From positions 62,001-126,000 of the forward strand of contig NZ_JBPBBA010000002.1 in the NCBI RefSeq assembly GCF_050896395.1: 64,000 nucleotides of DNA, written 5' to 3'. Positions 16,349 to 24,189 of this stretch are shown here, in pieces. The position numbers and the translations under genes were made by a program. The stretch is from Nioella aestuarii. GTDB taxonomy: Bacteria > Pseudomonadota > Alphaproteobacteria > Rhodobacterales > Rhodobacteraceae. Below the pieces are notes generated by a model. It worked only from the letters and a program-made list of their open reading frames with translations, was not told where the DNA came from and made no database searches. The stretch's first letter is position 1; every line of letters begins with the position of its first letter.

Positions 16349-16702
16349 CTACGCGTCGCACAGATCAAGTACAGAAAGCGCTTCTCCGCCACGCATCACA
16401 GCCACCTGATCCGGCTGCTCGGGGTCAAGGTGAAACTCCGTTTCCTCATCAACACCCTGCCAGCGGCAATATCCCATTTCGGCCCCAGTGTCCGGCACGT
16501 CCATTTCCGGCAGATCCAGGTGGAATACACAGTGGCTGGACCGGGCGTTGTCGGGCTGTTCCAGGGCCTCGAACGCTTCGATCAGCATGTCCTCAAGGTC
16601 CCACTGGGAATAGCTGGCTCGGCAATCGTCCTGCGCCAGCGCCGTTCCCGGCACGGTCAACAGCGCCACGGTCAGGATCTGCACCATGGCCCGCACGCGC
16701 AT
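16349..16702 (-). CDS. Small secreted protein of unknown function between adk and rpsM
   Basis: A 117-residue open frame starting six bases after the adk stop (ATG 16702; an internal ATG at 16687 is possible). It begins with a hydrophobic signal peptide ending A-L-A-Q before D-D-C-R. The mature part is acidic, with four cysteines (C-R-A, H-C-V, Y-C-R and the terminal L-C-D), enough for two disulfides. I recognise no domain. Its place inside the spc/alpha ribosomal cluster, tightly linked to adk, is unusual for an exported protein. Confidence 0.75.
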   Translation of the reverse strand: MRVRAMVQILTVALLTVPGTALAQDDCRASYSQWDLEDMLIEAFEALEQPDNARSSHCVFHLDLPEMDVPDTGAEMGYCRWQGVDEETEFHLDPEQPDQVAVMRGGEALSVLDLCDA

Positions 16703-16707
16703 CGCCC

Positions 16708-17346
16708 TTACAGAATCGCGCGGATCGCGCCTGCGACCTCGTCGATCTCACCCAGGCCATCCACCACGGACAGATCACCTTTGGCATAGTAGTAGCCAAT
16801 CAGCGGCGAGGTCTTCTTGTAATATTCCATCAGGCGCTGCTTGAGGCTGTCCTCATTGTCATCTGCCCGGCGCTTGAACTCGGTGCCGCCACAGTTGACG
16901 CATTTGCCATCGGCCGGGATCGGCTTGGTGATGTCGTTGTAGACCTCACCGCAATCACCACAGGTGGAACGCGCCGTGATCCGCGACACAAGCGCATCGT
17001 CATCAACACGCATCTCGATGACCGCATCAAGGCCCTGCCCGGTTTTCGCCAGCAGCTCACCCAAGGCATCCGCCTGCGCCAATGTGCGCGGGAACCCGTC
17101 GAAGATGAACCCATCAGCTTCGACCGTGTTCAACTGCTCTTCGATCAGCCCAATCACGATTTCATCGGTGACCAGCTCTCCTCGGGCCATCACTTCCGCA
17201 ACCCGCTTGCCCATCTCGGTTCCCGAGCTTTGGGCGGCGCGCAGCATGTCACCGGTAGACAGCTGGACCATGTTGCGCTCATCCACCAGGATCCGCGCTT
17301 GTGTGCCTTTGCCGGCCCCCGGGGGCCCGAGTAGAATAAGGTTCAT
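16708..17346 (-). CDS. adk: Adenylate kinase, zinc-binding LID type
   Basis: The 212-residue protein has the P-loop G-P-P-G-A-G-K-G-T-Q at residues 7-16, the D-G-F-P-R-T motif at 83-88 and a long LID with four cysteines (C129, C132, C149, C152), which in this family bind structural zinc. It interconverts AMP, ADP and ATP. Its ATG overlaps the stop of secY (ATGA at 17343-17346). The order secY-adk-rpsM is the usual alphaproteobacterial one. Confidence 0.97.
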   Translation of the reverse strand: MNLILLGPPGAGKGTQARILVDERNMVQLSTGDMLRAAQSSGTEMGKRVAEVMARGELVTDEIVIGLIEEQLNTVEADGFIFDGFPRTLAQADALGELLAKTGQGLDAVIEMRVDDDALVSRITARSTCGDCGEVYNDITKPIPADGKCVNCGGTEFKRRADDNEDSLKQRLMEYYKKTSPLIGYYYAKGDLSVVDGLGEIDEVAGAIRAIL

Positions 17347-18713
17347 CGCCGAGCCGGTCCTTTCCGTTTCGCGCGGCCACCTCCGGACTTGCGTCCACGC
17401 AGCTGCGATTTCTCGATCAGCCCTTCATACTGATGCGCCAGCAGATGCGACTGCACTTGTTGCACCGTATCCATGCCCACCGACACGATAATCAGGATCG
17501 AGGTGCCGCCGAAATAGGCCGTGATCGACAGCTGAGTACGGACGACCTCGGGCAGCAACACCACCAGTGCCAGATAGCCAGAGCCCAGAACCAGAATGCG
17601 GTTGACCACATATTCCAGATACTCGGCCGTTTTCGGGCCAGGGCGGATGCCGGGGACAAAGCCGTTCTGGTTCTTGAGATTGTCAGCAACGTCATCCACC
17701 TTGAACGACACGTTCAGCGTGTAGAAATAGGTGAAGAAGACGATCATCGCCGCGAAGAACAACAGGTAAAGCGGCTGGCCGGGGCCGAACATCGCCATGA
17801 TCCAGGTCATCACCGGCCCAGCGTTCTGGCCCGAGAATGTGGAAATCGTGGTCGGCAGCAGCAGCAGCGACGACGCGAAGATCGCCGGGATCACGCCTGC
17901 CGGGTTTACCTTGATTGGCAGGTGAGACGAGCCGCCATCATACACCTTCATCCCCACCTGACGGCGCGGATACTGGATATGGATCTTGCGCAAAGATCGC
18001 TCCATGAACACGACAAAGGTCAGCGTGCCCAAAAGCATTGCGATAACGCCCAGAATGGTCAGAGTCTGCAAGTCGCCCGACCGGCCAAGGGTAAAGAACT
18101 GCGCCAGCGCGCCGGGGATTTCAGCGATGATGCCAACGAAAATGATCAGCGAGATACCGTTGCCGATGCCGCGCTGCGTGATCTGCTCACCCAGCCACAT
18201 CAGGAACATGGTGCCGCCAACAAGGGTGATCACGCAGGACGCGCGGAAGAACCAACCCGGATCAGTCACCAGTTCGCCGGCTTCCAGGCTGACAGCAAGC
18301 CCATAGGCCTGCACAGTTGCCAGCAAGACTGTACCATAGCGCGTATACTGGTTGATCTTCTTGCGACCTTGCTCGCCTTCCTTCTTCAGCTGCTCCAGCG
18401 CCGGAACCATGGCGGTCATCAGCTGCACGATGATCGAGGCCGAGATGTAGGGCATAATGCCCAGCGTAAAGACGCCCATCCTTCCAAGAGCACCGCCGGT
18501 GAACAGGTCAATCATGTCGCCGACACCGCCAGCCGCCTGCTCGAAGAAATCGCGCAATGCGCTGCCGTCGATTCCAGGAACCGGAATATAGGTGCCGATC
18601 CGGTAGATGATCAGAAGGCCGATCGTGAACAGGATACGCTGGCGCAGCTCGGTGGCTTTGCCAAAGGTACGCCAGCTCAGGTTCGCGGCCATTTGCTCTG
18701 CAGCAGATGCCAT
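17343..18713 (-). CDS. secY: Preprotein translocase subunit SecY
   Basis: The 456-residue protein has ten hydrophobic segments and SecY landmarks: R-I-G-T-Y-I-P-V-P-G-I-D in the first loop, G-I-M-P-Y-I-S-A-S-I-I in TM2 (plug region) and the cytoplasmic loop Y-P-R-R-Q-V-G-M-K-V-Y-D. It forms the Sec channel in the inner membrane. ATG 18713 is preferred to the ORF start at 18731, since a purine-rich GAGAGA sequence precedes it and homologues begin with A-S-A-A-E-Q-M-A-A-N. Confidence 0.97.
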   Translation of the reverse strand: MASAAEQMAANLSWRTFGKATELRQRILFTIGLLIIYRIGTYIPVPGIDGSALRDFFEQAAGGVGDMIDLFTGGALGRMGVFTLGIMPYISASIIVQLMTAMVPALEQLKKEGEQGRKKINQYTRYGTVLLATVQAYGLAVSLEAGELVTDPGWFFRASCVITLVGGTMFLMWLGEQITQRGIGNGISLIIFVGIIAEIPGALAQFFTLGRSGDLQTLTILGVIAMLLGTLTFVVFMERSLRKIHIQYPRRQVGMKVYDGGSSHLPIKVNPAGVIPAIFASSLLLLPTTISTFSGQNAGPVMTWIMAMFGPGQPLYLLFFAAMIVFFTYFYTLNVSFKVDDVADNLKNQNGFVPGIRPGPKTAEYLEYVVNRILVLGSGYLALVVLLPEVVRTQLSITAYFGGTSILIIVSVGMDTVQQVQSHLLAHQYEGLIEKSQLRGRKSGGGRAKRKGPARR

Positions 18714-18841
18714 AGGGTCTCTCTCATGCACAGCGCCGCGGGATCGGGGTCGACCACGCGGCGCGGGAAGAACTTGCCAAAGATGTAAGCGGTTAGGTTA
18801 CCGCTCACAAGCGTTGATCGGGCTTTTGCCCGAAGGCCGAG

Positions 18842-19315
18842 TTATTCCGCCGCAGCCGCAGCCGCCACGGTCAGGCTGCCACCAGCCTTTTCGACGGCCT
18901 CGATGGCGGATTTCGACGCGCCGGTCACAGCGAGGTTCAGCGCGGCGGTCACGTCGCCCTTGGCCAGAACCCGGATACCGTCCAGCTTGCGGCGCACCAG
19001 GCCGGATGCAACCAGCGTATCCTCGGTGATCGCAGCCGATGCGTCGATCTTGCCTTCGTCAACGAATTTCTGGATCAGGCCCAGGTTAACAACAGCATAT
19101 GCCTTGCGGTTCGGCTTGTTGAAGCCGCGCTTGGGCAGACGCTGATACAGCGGCATCTGGCCGCCTTCGTAGCCATTGATGGCCACACCCGAACGGGATT
19201 TCTGACCCTTGATACCACGGCCAGCGGTCTTGCCTTTGCCCGAACCGGGGCCACGGCCAATGCGCTTGGCTTTCTTGGTTGCGCCGGGATTGTCGCGCAG
19301 TTCATGCAGTTTCAT
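18842..19315 (-). CDS. rplO: 50S ribosomal protein L15
   Basis: The 157-residue protein starts M-K-L-H-E-L and has the glycine-rich K-R-I-G-R-G-x-G-S-G-K-G-K-T-A-G-R-G-x-K-G-Q stretch that defines L15. The start at 19315 has a GAAGGAGAA ribosome-binding site; the longer open frame to 19492 lacks homology. It is followed by secY after about 130 bases. In most bacteria rpmD is immediately upstream, but here the region upstream is non-coding. Confidence 0.97.
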   Translation of the reverse strand: MKLHELRDNPGATKKAKRIGRGPGSGKGKTAGRGIKGQKSRSGVAINGYEGGQMPLYQRLPKRGFNKPNRKAYAVVNLGLIQKFVDEGKIDASAAITEDTLVASGLVRRKLDGIRVLAKGDVTAALNLAVTGASKSAIEAVEKAGGSLTVAAAAAAE

Positions 19316-19727
19316 GTCGCTTCTCCTTCGCCGGAACTGACCCCCGAAGCGATCACGGGGCCAAACACGGCATTTCTTGATTTTGAGACTCGGACCCGCA
19401 CGGGGCCACCGGGGGCGTATAGACTCGCACACAGTCGCTGGCAAGCCCCCGCCGGTCCCCTGGCTGACCCCCCGGCCATCCCCTGCTGCCATGGGCCTCC
19501 CTCCCCGTTCATCCTGGTCGAAATGCCGTCGCCAGAGGCATCAAGCCATCTCAGCCACTGCAAAGCTCAGATCGGGTGCGCCACCCCTCTCCGGCGTACC
19601 GTGGCAACGCGGACCGACGAGGCCTCCGGCGCAAGCCGGGGGTTGAGAAGGGCCGCCCACGGGTCGACGACGCAGTCGGCGAAACCACCGTTTCATATGC
19701 TCGGAGGGTTCGGGGGTGTTTTTGCCC
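19316..19727. other. Non-coding GC-rich region between rplO and the MATE gene
   Basis: About 410 bases without a convincing gene on either strand; short frames there are basic and proline-rich and look spurious, and no L30 (rpmD) can be read. It should contain a promoter for rplO-secY-adk. Around 19622-19642 the sequence CCTCCGGC-GCAA-GCCGGGGG can fold into an 8-bp stem with a GNRA-type GCAA loop, and further GC-rich inverted pieces follow. A structured RNA is possible but I recognise no known family (no SRP, tmRNA, RNase P or 6S signature). Confidence 0.5.
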
Positions 19728-21119
19728 CTACCGGCGAAAGTTGAACAGCTGAGTGAGCCGGGTCTGACGCTGAAACGGGTGTGGCTCCGACGGTGGATCA
19801 CGGCGCGCAATGACCCGCATTGCCAACCATCCCGACCACAGCCCGAAGATCACGCCGCCAACCGCCTGCCCGATCAGAACCCCTGCTGCGCCGAACCAGG
19901 CGGCAAACAGCATAACGAAGGGAATCGTGCCCAATGTATGACGGCCCCAATTGGTCCAGGTCGAATAGTAGGGATGACCGAGGTTGTTGAAGCTGGCATT
20001 CGAGACGAAGATCATCCCATTGAAAAACCATGCCAAAGCCAGCGGCCCACAGAACAGGTAGACAAGGTCTCTGGACGTGCCTTGCAGTTCGAACAGGGCT
20101 CCGATCGGTTCGCGCAGCAGGTACAGCAGCACCGAAACCACAATCACCACCAGCGCCGTGAACAAAAGCCCATCCAGATAGGCCCGTTTCACACGATCAT
20201 GGTTCCGGGCTCCGAAATTCTGACCGATAATCGGCCCGACCGCGCCGGACAGGGCAAAGATGGTGCCAAAGGCAACCGGGATCAGGCGACCGACAATGGC
20301 CATGCCTGCCACTGCCTCCTCGCCAAACTCTGCCATCGCCCGCGTCACATAAGCTTGCCCGACAGGCGTCGCCAATTGGGTCAGGATCGCCGGCAGGGCA
20401 AGCGCGAATATCGGGTTGAAGTCATTCAGGAATTCGTCTCGCGTCGGGCGTGCGAAGCCACCATAATGGCGTAAGATCGGATAGAGCGCGGCAGCCGCAA
20501 TCGACACACGCGCAGCGACGCTGGCAAGCGCGGCCCCGGTCAGTTCAAGGTCCAGACCAAAGATCAGGATCGGATCCAGAACCGCATTCACCAGCCCGCC
20601 GATGATCGTCGCATACATCGCCCGCCGCGCCGCGCCATGGGCCCGCAAAATCGCGCCACCCACCATGCCGATCAACAGCAGGGGAAGGCTTGGGATAATG
20701 ATTTGCAGATAACCAACGGCGAGATCGTGGGTTTCTCCACTCGCTCCGATCATCGTCACGAGAAACCCGAGATTGAACCACACAATCGCAGCGAAAACGG
20801 CCCCGAAAGCGAACCCGTAGCTCAGGGCCGTCGTCGCTTTCATCCGCGCACCGGTTTCATCACCGCCGCCAAGCGCCCGCGCCACAAGCGCGCCCGCCGC
20901 GATGGACATGCCGATGCCGAAGGACGATGTGAAAAACAGGATCGCGCCCGCGTAGCCCACGGCTGCGGCCAGCTCTGCCTTACCCAACATCGAGATGAAA
21001 ATCATGTCGACGAAATCGACAAGGAAGACTGCCATCAACCCAAGCGAGGCCGTCAGAGACATCACCGAAATATGTCGGAAGAGGTTTCCTTCCAGAAAGA
21101 CCGCGTTTGATTGTGCCAT
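19728..21119 (-). CDS. MATE-family efflux transporter
   Basis: The 463-residue membrane protein has about twelve hydrophobic segments in two homologous halves, with the pattern of the NorM/DinF-type multidrug and toxin extrusion family (A-D-F/V-D-M-I-F-I-S near the start, G-A-x-x-A-R-A-L-G-G-G after TM3, and F-G-A-R-N-H-D-R-V-K in the second half). Such pumps export cationic drugs or metabolites using Na+ or H+; the substrate is unknown here. ATG 21119 has GGGAGA before it. It is divergent from the MVL-like lectin gene. Confidence 0.88.
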   Translation of the reverse strand: MAQSNAVFLEGNLFRHISVMSLTASLGLMAVFLVDFVDMIFISMLGKAELAAAVGYAGAILFFTSSFGIGMSIAAGALVARALGGGDETGARMKATTALSYGFAFGAVFAAIVWFNLGFLVTMIGASGETHDLAVGYLQIIIPSLPLLLIGMVGGAILRAHGAARRAMYATIIGGLVNAVLDPILIFGLDLELTGAALASVAARVSIAAAALYPILRHYGGFARPTRDEFLNDFNPIFALALPAILTQLATPVGQAYVTRAMAEFGEEAVAGMAIVGRLIPVAFGTIFALSGAVGPIIGQNFGARNHDRVKRAYLDGLLFTALVVIVVSVLLYLLREPIGALFELQGTSRDLVYLFCGPLALAWFFNGMIFVSNASFNNLGHPYYSTWTNWGRHTLGTIPFVMLFAAWFGAAGVLIGQAVGGVIFGLWSGWLAMRVIARRDPPSEPHPFQRQTRLTQLFNFRR

Positions 21120-21194
21120 TTGTTCTCCCTGCCACAGCCGCCTCGCTGCGACCACTCCTTATTTCTGCACATAGCTGACTCAAAACCGATCGAT

Positions 21195-21210
21195 TGGGGG
21201 ATTCACCCTA
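21195..21210 (+). promoter_or_regulatory. Palindromic element upstream of the first MVL-like gene
   Basis: TGGGG-GATTCA-CCCTA at 21195-21210, ending 68 bases before the start codon, is a near-perfect copy of the element TGGGG-GATCGA-CCCCA that ends 64 bases before the second MVL-like gene. Both also share a downstream GGCAAARYGAT-KTCAG and AAACACA stretch. Position and conservation suggest a shared regulator site or promoter element. Confidence 0.55.
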
Positions 21211-21278
21211 GAGGTTTGATGGGCGCCGTGTGGCAAAACGATGTCAGACAAACACACCAACACAACGGAGACAAAACA

Positions 21279-21644
21279 ATGACCATCCTTCGCACTGCCG
21301 CCATCGCCCTGACCCTCGTCGCCACCTCTGCCGCCCTGCCCGCCTTTGCCGAAAATATCGAGGCTGGCCCGATCTGGAACCAGGGCCACGCCAACCAGGT
21401 CTGCCCCGCCGTCGCCCAGGCCCATGGGGGTGAATGGACCGGTCACTGGTGGACCACCGTCCCAAATGAAATGTCGGTCTGCCAGATCCAAATGCCCGCC
21501 CGCACCGTCGAAGCTGGCCCGATCTGGAACCAGGATCATGCCGAGCAGGTCTGCCCCGCCATCGCCCATTCTCACGGTGCTGAATGGACCGGCCACTGGT
21601 GGACCACCGTCTGGAACGAAATGTCCGTCTGCCAGATCCGCTAA
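21279..21644 (+). CDS. Secreted tandem MVL-domain (mannan-binding) lectin-like protein
   Basis: The 121-residue product has a signal peptide ending P-A-F-A before residue 25, then two nearly identical 44-residue repeats (28-71 and 78-121). Each reads A-G-P-I-W-N-Q, a V-C-P-A-x-A segment, E-W-T-G-H-W-W-T-T-V and N-E-M-S-V-C-Q-I. This is the pattern of the MVL domain of the Microcystis viridis mannan-binding lectin, which also has two tandem domains. Each repeat adds a cysteine pair 26 residues apart (C42/C68, C92/C118), likely disulfides in the periplasm or outside. Oligomannose binding is inferred, not shown. The repeats are also similar at DNA level, suggesting recent duplication. Confidence 0.85.
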   Translation: MTILRTAAIALTLVATSAALPAFAENIEAGPIWNQGHANQVCPAVAQAHGGEWTGHWWTTVPNEMSVCQIQMPARTVEAGPIWNQDHAEQVCPAIAHSHGAEWTGHWWTTVWNEMSVCQIR

Positions 21645-21732
21645 TCCCCTTATTCACACCAAAGCATTTTTATGACGCACGCGCCCCGGTCACCCTGCCG
21701 GGGCGTTATTCTTTTGCGATTTCGATGACAGA

Positions 21733-21748
21733 TGGGGGATCGACCCCA
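21733..21748 (+). promoter_or_regulatory. Palindromic element upstream of the second MVL-like gene
   Basis: TGGGG-GATCGA-CCCCA is a perfect 5-bp inverted repeat with a 6-base centre, ending 64 bases before the start at 21813. It matches the element upstream of the first MVL-like gene in sequence, spacing and downstream context, so the two genes are probably controlled together. Confidence 0.55.
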
Positions 21749-21812
21749 GGGTTATTCCGCAGTTTGGTGGGCAAAGTGATTTCAGCAAAACACATAAGCC
21801 AGGAGAAACCCA

Positions 21813-22193
21813 ATGTTCCGCACCACCCTGACCACCGCCTTTGTCGCCTTAACCTTGACCGCAACCGCAGCCACCGCCGAAACGCGTCGTGAGAACATCG
21901 AGGCATTGAATGAAGTCGAGGCGCTCCTCATCTGCAACATGGTGGCCGATCAGGAAGGCGCCACGGGACGTGGCAGCGTGCGTATCGTGGACTATTTCAC
22001 CTATGAATGCAGCTATACCGTGCCCGCGCAGCGGGTCATCACCGTCGAGGTCATGCCATTGCTGCACGTGGCCCAGGCCCGCCCCGTCTGCCGCGATGCC
22101 GCCCGTGACCGCAACGGCACATGGACCGGCGACTGGAACGGCAACGGAGCGTTTGCCCCCGGCACCTGCACCATCCGCGTGCCTGCAAACTAA
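21813..22193 (+). CDS. Secreted protein with degenerate MVL-like repeats
   Basis: The 126-residue product has a signal peptide (cleavage likely after A-T-A near residue 22) and four cysteines, C41/C66 and C93/C119, spaced 25 and 26 residues apart, the same spacing as in the neighbouring MVL-like lectin. The second half keeps A-R-P-V-C-R-D-A-A and G-T-W-T-G-D-W but lacks M-S-V; the first half has lost the W-T-G-x-W-W core. It is best read as a diverged paralogue. Its upstream region mirrors that of the neighbour. A glycan-binding role is only a guess. Confidence 0.7.
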   Translation: MFRTTLTTAFVALTLTATAATAETRRENIEALNEVEALLICNMVADQEGATGRGSVRIVDYFTYECSYTVPAQRVITVEVMPLLHVAQARPVCRDAARDRNGTWTGDWNGNGAFAPGTCTIRVPAN

Positions 22194-22304
22194 TCCCCGC
22201 GCAAGCAGGCCGATACGATAACGCCAAACGCCGCGCCCCTTGCATCACGGTTTTTCGACGCGCACAATTCGTGCGAGCCTTAACCTTTTGCAGCGGGGGA
22301 TATC

Positions 22305-22790
22305 ATGAGTATTTCCAAAGGCGGCTGTTTGTGCGGGAACGTCAGATACGAAGTGAACGGCCCACCCGATTGGGTAACTGTTTGCTTTTGCAAGTTTTGC
22401 CAACGCGCCACCGGCGGCCCGCAAATGACCGAGCCGATCCACCATATCAGCGCGTTTGAGGTGACACGAGGCACACCCAAGGTCTACACGCATATTTCGG
22501 GCGGAAGCGGAAAAGAGGTTTACATCCATTTCTGCGCAGATTGCGGAACAAAAACGCATCTGACCTTTGAACGCTGGCCCGATCGGCTTGGCGTTTATGC
22601 GGGCACGTTTGACGATCCAGGCTGGTTCGATATGACGCCGGAAAACACCAAGTTCATCTTTGTTGGCGAAGCCGCAAGGGGAACAATGGTTCCAGCCGGG
22701 TTCAAAACCTTCTCCGAACATGCAGCCACAGCGGATGGCATCCCGATGGATCCCGAGATTCTATCCGAGGTGCTGCATATCCGAAGATAG
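22305..22790 (+). CDS. GFA/CENP-V domain zinc protein
   Basis: The 161-residue protein has the GFA-domain zinc ligands: G-G-C-L-C-G near residues 7-11, C-x-F-C-K-F-C-Q-R-A-T-G-G around 26-37 and H-F-C-A-D-C-G. The family is named after a proposed glutathione-dependent formaldehyde-activating enzyme, but most members have no proven activity. It shares no operon partner; gltX is convergent with a 2-base gap. A second, different GFA protein is encoded at 33768. Confidence 0.9.
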   Translation: MSISKGGCLCGNVRYEVNGPPDWVTVCFCKFCQRATGGPQMTEPIHHISAFEVTRGTPKVYTHISGGSGKEVYIHFCADCGTKTHLTFERWPDRLGVYAGTFDDPGWFDMTPENTKFIFVGEAARGTMVPAGFKTFSEHAATADGIPMDPEILSEVLHIRR

Positions 22791-22792
22791 GA

Positions 22793-24115
22793 TCAGAGCG
22801 CGGGCTTTTTCTGCAGAAGCTGCATCACGTCGGCCATTTCCGGCCCCCGCTCCAGCCCTGTCACCGCCTTGCGAAGCGGCATGAAGAGGCCCTTGCCCTT
22901 ACGGCCCGTGGCCTCTTTGACTGCGTCGGTCCAGCTTTTCCACGTTTCCGCGGAATAAGGCGGTTCCGGCAGCATGGCGAAAGCGTCGGCCACGAAGTCC
23001 CGGTCTTCATCTGCCACCAGTGGCGTCGCACCGTCACGGAACAGGTGCCACCAGCCCGCGATATCGTGGCGAGTGGTGATATTGGCGCGGGCGACGTTCC
23101 AGAAGGTTTCTGCCAGATCATCAGGCACACCGATCTCGGCCACCTGTTCAGCTACTGCGGACAGGGGCTGAGTATGCAGGAAGCGGGCAGTCAGCGGGTA
23201 GAGGTCTTCGACATCAAACTTGGTGGGGGCGGACCCGAAATGGGACAGGTCAAAGCCGTCGGCCAGCTGGTCCAGCGTTTCGCACAGCTCAATCGGCTGC
23301 GACGATCCAAGCCGCGCCATGTGGGACAGAAGCGCCATCGCTTCCACCCCGTTTTCGCGCAGATCCTTCAGCGCCAGCGTGCCAAGACGTTTCGACAGCG
23401 CCTCGCCCTGCGGGCCGGTCAGCAACGAATGGTGGGCAAAGGACGGCGCGGAAAACCCTAGGGCTTCCATGATCTGGATCTGCGTCGCGGTGTTGGTCAC
23501 ATGGTCAGAGCCGCGCACCACATGGGTTACGCCCATATCTGTATCGTCCACCACTGAGGCGATGGTATAGAGCACCTGCCCGTCCTGCCGGATCAGCACC
23601 GGGTCAGAGACAGATGCCGCATCTATCGAGAGATCACCGAGAATACCGTCAGCCCACTCAATCCGTTCCTGATTGAGCTTGAAGCGCCAGACGCCCTGTC
23701 CTCGTTCCGCCCGCAATGCGGCTTTCTCGTCATCCGACAGCTTCAGCGCAGCACGGTCATAGACCGGTGGCTGGCCCATGTTGAGCTGCTTCTTGCGCTT
23801 GAGGTCAAGCTCCGTGGGCGTTTCCCACGCCTCATAGAACCGCCCTTTCTCGCGCAGCTCATCGGCAGCGGCGGCGTAGCGGTCCAGCCGGTCGGATTGT
23901 CTTTCGATCCGGTCCCAGGTCAGCCCCAGCCATTCCAGGTCGCGTTGGATCTGGTCCGCATATTCCTGCTTGGACCGCTCCGGGTCGGTATCGTCGAGGC
24001 GCAGGATGAACTGCCCCCCGGCCTTCTTGGCAATCAGGAAGTTGAACAGCGCGGTGCGCAGGTTCCCGACATGCAAGTATCCGGTGGGGGACGGGGCGAA
24101 ACGGGTAACGGTCAT
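22793..24115 (-). CDS. gltX: Glutamyl-tRNA synthetase
   Basis: The 440-residue class I synthetase has the HIGH-type motif P-T-G-Y-L-H-V-G-N at residues 10-18 and the KMSKS-type motif E-A-L-S-K-R-L-G, with the glutamate-specific R-F-A-P-S-P-T-G at the N-terminus. It charges tRNA-Glu and, in Alphaproteobacteria without glutaminyl-tRNA synthetase, may also charge tRNA-Gln for later amidation. Many relatives carry two gltX genes, so this may be one of two copies; that cannot be judged from the window. Confidence 0.96.
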   Translation of the reverse strand: MTVTRFAPSPTGYLHVGNLRTALFNFLIAKKAGGQFILRLDDTDPERSKQEYADQIQRDLEWLGLTWDRIERQSDRLDRYAAAADELREKGRFYEAWETPTELDLKRKKQLNMGQPPVYDRAALKLSDDEKAALRAERGQGVWRFKLNQERIEWADGILGDLSIDAASVSDPVLIRQDGQVLYTIASVVDDTDMGVTHVVRGSDHVTNTATQIQIMEALGFSAPSFAHHSLLTGPQGEALSKRLGTLALKDLRENGVEAMALLSHMARLGSSQPIELCETLDQLADGFDLSHFGSAPTKFDVEDLYPLTARFLHTQPLSAVAEQVAEIGVPDDLAETFWNVARANITTRHDIAGWWHLFRDGATPLVADEDRDFVADAFAMLPEPPYSAETWKSWTDAVKEATGRKGKGLFMPLRKAVTGLERGPEMADVMQLLQKKPAL

Positions 24116-24189
24116 GGATCTCGGACTCCTTCGGATCGGCTCGATCCTGTTTCACAGACGCGCCCATTTGTCCATGGGGCGGCGGGGGA

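Noticed and set aside
17433..18788. 451-codon plus-strand frame opposite secY
   Set aside because: Antisense to a well-matched secY; composition (Gln, His, Arg) and lack of motifs mark it as a shadow.
19541..19810. 89-codon minus-strand frame next to the MATE gene
   Set aside because: Pro/Arg/Gly-rich with no homologue I recognise, it overlaps the MATE gene end and looks like a spurious frame in a non-coding gap.
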